A model generated the notes under the pieces. It made no database searches, was not told the origin of the DNA, and worked only from the letters and a program-made list of their open reading frames with translations. A program made the position numbers and the translations under genes. From contig NZ_CP048817.1 of NCBI RefSeq assembly GCF_014171475.1, forward strand, positions 1,922,001 to 1,986,000: a DNA stretch of 64,000 bases, given 5' to 3'. Every line of letters starts with the position of its first letter. Positions within the stretch are counted from its first letter, which is position 1. This DNA comes from Sphingomonas sp. So64.6b. GTDB lineage: Bacteria > Pseudomonadota > Alphaproteobacteria > Sphingomonadales > Sphingomonadaceae. Positions 60,735-64,000 of this stretch are shown here, one piece after another.

Positions 60735-62069
60735 GTGGCCGGACACGATAGCGCGACGGCGAGCATGAACCCGGTGATGCGCTTGCTCGCCGACGCGCCG
60801 ATGAGCCCGCGTCAGATCTTTGCGGTGGCGATCTCGATCGCGCTCAACGCGCTGGACGGTTTCGACGTACTCGCCATCACCTTCGCCGCGCCCGGCATCA
60901 CGCGCGACTGGGGCATTGGTCCGGCGCAACTGGGCGTCGCCTTGTCCTCCGGGCTTGCCGGCATGGCGCTCGGTTCGCTCGTCCTGGCACCGCTCGGCGA
61001 CCGGTTCGGGCGGCGTCCACTGGTGCTCGGGTGCCTCATCCTGATGGCCATGGGCATGCTGCTGACCGCAACCGCGACCGGGCTCGCCAGTCTGTGCCTG
61101 TGGCGCGTCGTGACCGGCCTGGGCATTGGCGGGATGGTTGCCGCGATCAATGCCGTCGCGTCGGAATTCGCCAATGAAAAGCGCCGCGACCTGTCGGTGG
61201 CACTGATGACGATCGGTTATCCGATCGGTGGTCTTCTCGGCGGCTTCGCGGTCGCCGAGCTTGTCGTCACCCATGGCTGGCAGTCGGTGTTCGTGGCCGG
61301 CGGCCTGGCGACCGCGGCGTTCCTGCCGCTGATCTGGTTCGGCTTGCCTGAATCGCTGGAATATCTCGCGCGCAAGGGCACGCCGGCGGCGCGTGAAAAG
61401 ATCGACGCGATCCTGACGCGCATGGGCCATGTACCGCTCGGCGCCGATGTCGTGCTCGCCCCTGCCCCGGTCCGCGGCGGCAGTCTTGCCGAGTTACTCG
61501 GCCCCCGGTTCCGCCGCCTGACTTTGTTGCTGGTCTTCGCCTATTTCCTGCACATCATGACCTTTTATTTCTTCTCCGGCTGGTTGCCCAAGCTGATGAG
61601 CGATCTCGGCTATGCGACGCCGGACGCGATCCGCACTTCGGCGCTGATGAGCCTGGGCGGTGTGATCGGCGGCTCGGCGCTTGGCTGGGCGGCGCCGCGC
61701 TTTGGGCTGATCCGGCTGGTCACGCTGTCGATGGTCGGGACGACCGTCACTTTCGCGGTGTTCGGCATGGTATCCGGGCTGGTCGCGATGCAGGTCGTGG
61801 CGTTCCTCGCTGGCGCATGTGTGTTCGGGGGGATCGTCGGGCTTTATGCGCTGCTCGCCCGGTCCTTTCCCGCCGAGCTGCGGGTGACCGGCACCGGCCT
61901 TGCGATCGGTATCGGTCGCGGCGGCGCAGTGGTCGGGCCAGTTCTTGGCGGCATCCTCATCCAGGCCGGGATGAGCATTCCGCTCGCCATCGCGATCGTC
62001 GGCGCAGGCGCGCTGATCGCGGCGGGGATCCTGATCGTGCTGAGCCGCGGACCCGCCGCGCAAAACTGA
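60735..62069 (+). CDS. MFS transporter, aromatic acid:H+ symporter type
   Basis: 444 residues from GTG 60735; ATG 60765 is an alternative start. Twelve membrane helices, with the AAHS signature DGFDVLAITFAAPGI in helix 1 and GDRFGRRPLVLG between helices 2 and 3. This subfamily includes PcaK and the vanillate transporter VanK. Its place at the end of the metF-purU-folD operon suggests uptake of vanillate or a related methoxybenzoate, the substrate of LigM. Confidence 0.86.
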   Translation: MAGHDSATASMNPVMRLLADAPMSPRQIFAVAISIALNALDGFDVLAITFAAPGITRDWGIGPAQLGVALSSGLAGMALGSLVLAPLGDRFGRRPLVLGCLILMAMGMLLTATATGLASLCLWRVVTGLGIGGMVAAINAVASEFANEKRRDLSVALMTIGYPIGGLLGGFAVAELVVTHGWQSVFVAGGLATAAFLPLIWFGLPESLEYLARKGTPAAREKIDAILTRMGHVPLGADVVLAPAPVRGGSLAELLGPRFRRLTLLLVFAYFLHIMTFYFFSGWLPKLMSDLGYATPDAIRTSALMSLGGVIGGSALGWAAPRFGLIRLVTLSMVGTTVTFAVFGMVSGLVAMQVVAFLAGACVFGGIVGLYALLARSFPAELRVTGTGLAIGIGRGGAVVGPVLGGILIQAGMSIPLAIAIVGAGALIAAGILIVLSRGPAAQN

Positions 62070-62109
62070 CGCCGGGAGCTACGGCGCCACGGATCGGCGC
62101 GTCACTCCC

Positions 62110-63015
62110 TCAATGCTCCTCGGACCTCCCTGCCATACGTGCCGCCTTGTATCCCGCACGCCGTCCTGCCTCGAAACCGATCCGCTGCTGATAACCCGGG
62201 TCTTCCGGATCGGCGCGGAATTCGGCGATCACTTCATCGAACAACTCACGCAGCTCATCTTTGAATTCGGGGTGCGAGAAAATGTAGAAGCGGTTTTCCC
62301 TGACCGCATCAAGCGTGCGCTGCGCGATCACGTCGGGCTCCATGCCGAATTGATGGACTTGCTCCAGCCGGCCGACCATCTCGGTGTTGACCGGCCGGGC
62401 GCCGGCGAGAAGCGCATCGGGGCGTACTTCGTCGCTGGCATAGATATGGCTTTTGACCAGGCCCGGGCACAGCACCGACACGCCGATGCCGAACGGCGCG
62501 AGGCTGTAGCGCAGTGATTCACTCATCCCACGCACCGCGAATTTGGTGGTGTTGTAGATGCCCGGCTGCGGCCCGCACAAAAAGCTCGCCATCGAGGCGG
62601 TGTTGACGATGTGCCCCCCAAGCCCTCGCGCTTTCATTCGCGGTGCAAAGGTCATCACCCCGTTGATCACGCCGTGCAGATTGACCCCCATCACCCAGTC
62701 CCAGTCGTCGAAGCTCGATTCGTCGATCGTCTGGAACAGGTTGATGCCGGCATTGTTGAACACCAGGCTCACCGGACCGAGCTCCGCCTCGACCCGGTCG
62801 GCCGCCTCGGCAAAGCCCTGGCGCGAGGCGACGTCGAGCGGCACACCGATGACATGCCGATTATCGAGCGTCTTCAGTGCCGCATCGATCGCATCCTCGC
62901 GGATGTCGGCGATCGCGACCTTGCACCCTTCGGCAAGCAATGCGCGGGCGAGCCCCAGGCCGATGCCATTGGCGCCCCCGGTGACAAAGGCCGTCCGGCC
63001 GGCGAAATCCTTCAT
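62110..63015 (-). CDS. SDR oxidoreductase of the LigD/L/N/O type, gene A
   Basis: 301 residues: NAD motif TGGANGIG (residues 12-19), NNAGIN, Ser in NTASMASF and catalytic YNTTK. Unlike ordinary 250-residue SDRs it has a C-terminal extension (YIFSHPEFKDELRELFDEVI), a feature shared with SYK-6 LigD, which oxidises the C-alpha alcohol of lignin beta-aryl ethers. Substrate is not determined by sequence. It overlaps gene B by four bases. Confidence 0.82.
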   Translation of the reverse strand: MKDFAGRTAFVTGGANGIGLGLARALLAEGCKVAIADIREDAIDAALKTLDNRHVIGVPLDVASRQGFAEAADRVEAELGPVSLVFNNAGINLFQTIDESSFDDWDWVMGVNLHGVINGVMTFAPRMKARGLGGHIVNTASMASFLCGPQPGIYNTTKFAVRGMSESLRYSLAPFGIGVSVLCPGLVKSHIYASDEVRPDALLAGARPVNTEMVGRLEQVHQFGMEPDVIAQRTLDAVRENRFYIFSHPEFKDELRELFDEVIAEFRADPEDPGYQQRIGFEAGRRAGYKAARMAGRSEEH

Positions 63016-63932
63016 GCGTCCACCTTCATGCCGGCGTTGAGAGTCTCCTGCCGCGCGATCTCCGCGGCATGGATCGGGTTGCGGAACAGCACCGCATAAA
63101 GCGACTTATACTCGGCATTCTCGGCCAGGTCGGGCACCGCCGCGACCATCGCATCGGCCCGGTCCTTCACCCCCTCGTAGAATTCGCGGTGAGTGAGGAT
63201 GTACAGTTCATCGGCCAGAATGCCGCGCAGCACGCGCTCGCCCACCTCTTCCTTGCTTTGGTAGAGATGCATGTTGGCGTCGGTCGCGCGGCGCTTGTCG
63301 GCCTCGGCATAGCCGGTGTCGGAAAGCGTGGCCGGGCGGGTTTCGCCAGCCTTGGCAATGTTGGTCGCGACCGCTCCGGGGCAGAATACCGAACAGATGA
63401 TGCCGCGCGGTTCGAGTTCGAGCCGCATCGCCTCCATCATGTTGACCACTGCGCCCTTACCCGTCGCATAGATGGTCGCGCCGGGGTGCGGCATGATCCC
63501 GGACATCGACGAGGTGTTGACGATGTGCCCGCCCTCGCCATGCTTCAGCATGCGCGGCAGCATGGTGACGACGCCATTGATCGTGCCGCCGAGATTGACA
63601 CCCATCACCCAGTCCCAATCGGCATAGCTGGCGAGTTCGGTCGGGCCGACCACCGCGACGCCGGCATTGTTGCACAGAATATGGATGTTCCCGAACCGCG
63701 CTTCGACCGCATCGGCGGTGGCGGCATAAGCGGCGCGATCGGTGATATCGAGTCGCAACGCCATGACCCGATCTCCGCCGTCCAGCTCGGCCGATGCGGT
63801 AGCGAGATGGTCGTCGCGGATATCCGCGATGACGACGTTCATGCCCGCGCCGAGCAGCGCCTTGGCGATGCCAAGCCCGATGCCGCTCGCCCCGCCCGTG
63901 ACGAACGCGGTCTTGCCTTGCAGATTCTGCAC
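63012..63932 (-). CDS. SDR oxidoreductase of the LigD/L/N/O type, gene B
   Basis: 306 residues with TGGASGIG (12-19), NNAGVAVVG, NTSSMSGIMP and catalytic YATGK, plus the same C-terminal extension (YILTHREFYEGVKDRADAM). Paralogue of gene A and first in their two-gene operon. Possibly two stereospecific dehydrogenases acting on opposite enantiomers, as the LigD/LigL pairs do in SYK-6. The upstream promoter lies beyond or near the window end. Confidence 0.82.
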   Translation of the reverse strand: MQNLQGKTAFVTGGASGIGLGIAKALLGAGMNVVIADIRDDHLATASAELDGGDRVMALRLDITDRAAYAATADAVEARFGNIHILCNNAGVAVVGPTELASYADWDWVMGVNLGGTINGVVTMLPRMLKHGEGGHIVNTSSMSGIMPHPGATIYATGKGAVVNMMEAMRLELEPRGIICSVFCPGAVATNIAKAGETRPATLSDTGYAEADKRRATDANMHLYQSKEEVGERVLRGILADELYILTHREFYEGVKDRADAMVAAVPDLAENAEYKSLYAVLFRNPIHAAEIARQETLNAGMKVDA

Positions 63933-64000
63933 TCAGTCTCTCCTGTGTCGCCCCACATCTCGCAAATGTGCGATCGCCGGCTTTTTGTGTATCGCCAAGA

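Overview
The window looks like chromosomal DNA of a sphingomonad (alphaproteobacterium, Sphingomonas/Sphingobium type). The sequence is visibly GC-rich. It carries several large TonB-dependent receptors, GTG/TTG starts, tightly overlapping operons, and a protocatechuate 4,5-cleavage (lig) gene set with a folate-linked O-demethylation module like that of Sphingobium sp. SYK-6. No integrase, transposase, prophage or CRISPR array was found.

Layout. 1-7.1 kb: end of pyrB and a PyrC-like protein that has lost its metal ligands; two SPOR-domain envelope proteins flanking a ParA-like ATPase and its basic partner; serB. 7.1-14.3 kb: miaA, then branched-chain amino acid genes ilvB-ilvN-ilvC, a TMEM175-type channel and leuA, which is preceded by a leucine-rich leader peptide. 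14.4-16.4 kb: three lipoproteins, one of the OmpA type. 16.4-18.2 kb: pterin/folate genes folB, a FolM-like SDR and folE. 18.4-22.2 kb: a TonB receptor and the glutathione-dependent formaldehyde dehydrogenase. 22.3-23.1 kb: a frameshifted DUF2945 gene, a SWIB-domain gene and tRNA-Arg(CCT). 23.2-35.1 kb: a carbohydrate utilisation locus (LacI regulator, TonB receptor, GH3, GH2, MFS) with two LacI-like operators.

35.3-46.3 kb: protocatechuate 4,5-cleavage pathway. ligI-ligU-ligK run leftwards and ligJ-ligA-ligB-ligC run rightwards, with a LysR-type regulator that carries two helix-turn-helix domains. 46.7-51.6 kb: a second aromatic module (TonB receptor, second LigA/LigB pair, SnoaL-like protein, IclR regulator) behind a 35-bp near-perfect palindrome. 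52.2-55.4 kb: a probable zinc locus (DUF2946 protein, ZnuD-like receptor, Zur-like regulator). 55.4-62.1 kb: LigM O-demethylase and a hydrolase, divergent from metF-purU-folD-folB2 and an aromatic-acid MFS transporter. 62.1-63.9 kb: two SDRs of the LigD/L/N/O type.

Inferred logic: methoxylated lignin monomers such as vanillate are imported, LigM moves the methyl group to tetrahydrofolate, and MetF, FolD and PurU oxidise it to formate and return free tetrahydrofolate. The resulting protocatechuate is cleaved and taken to pyruvate and oxaloacetate by LigAB, C, I, U, J and K. A family of palindromic intergenic repeats lies just ahead of ilvC, ligU and ligC, and a different repeat forms the C-terminus of one oxidoreductase.
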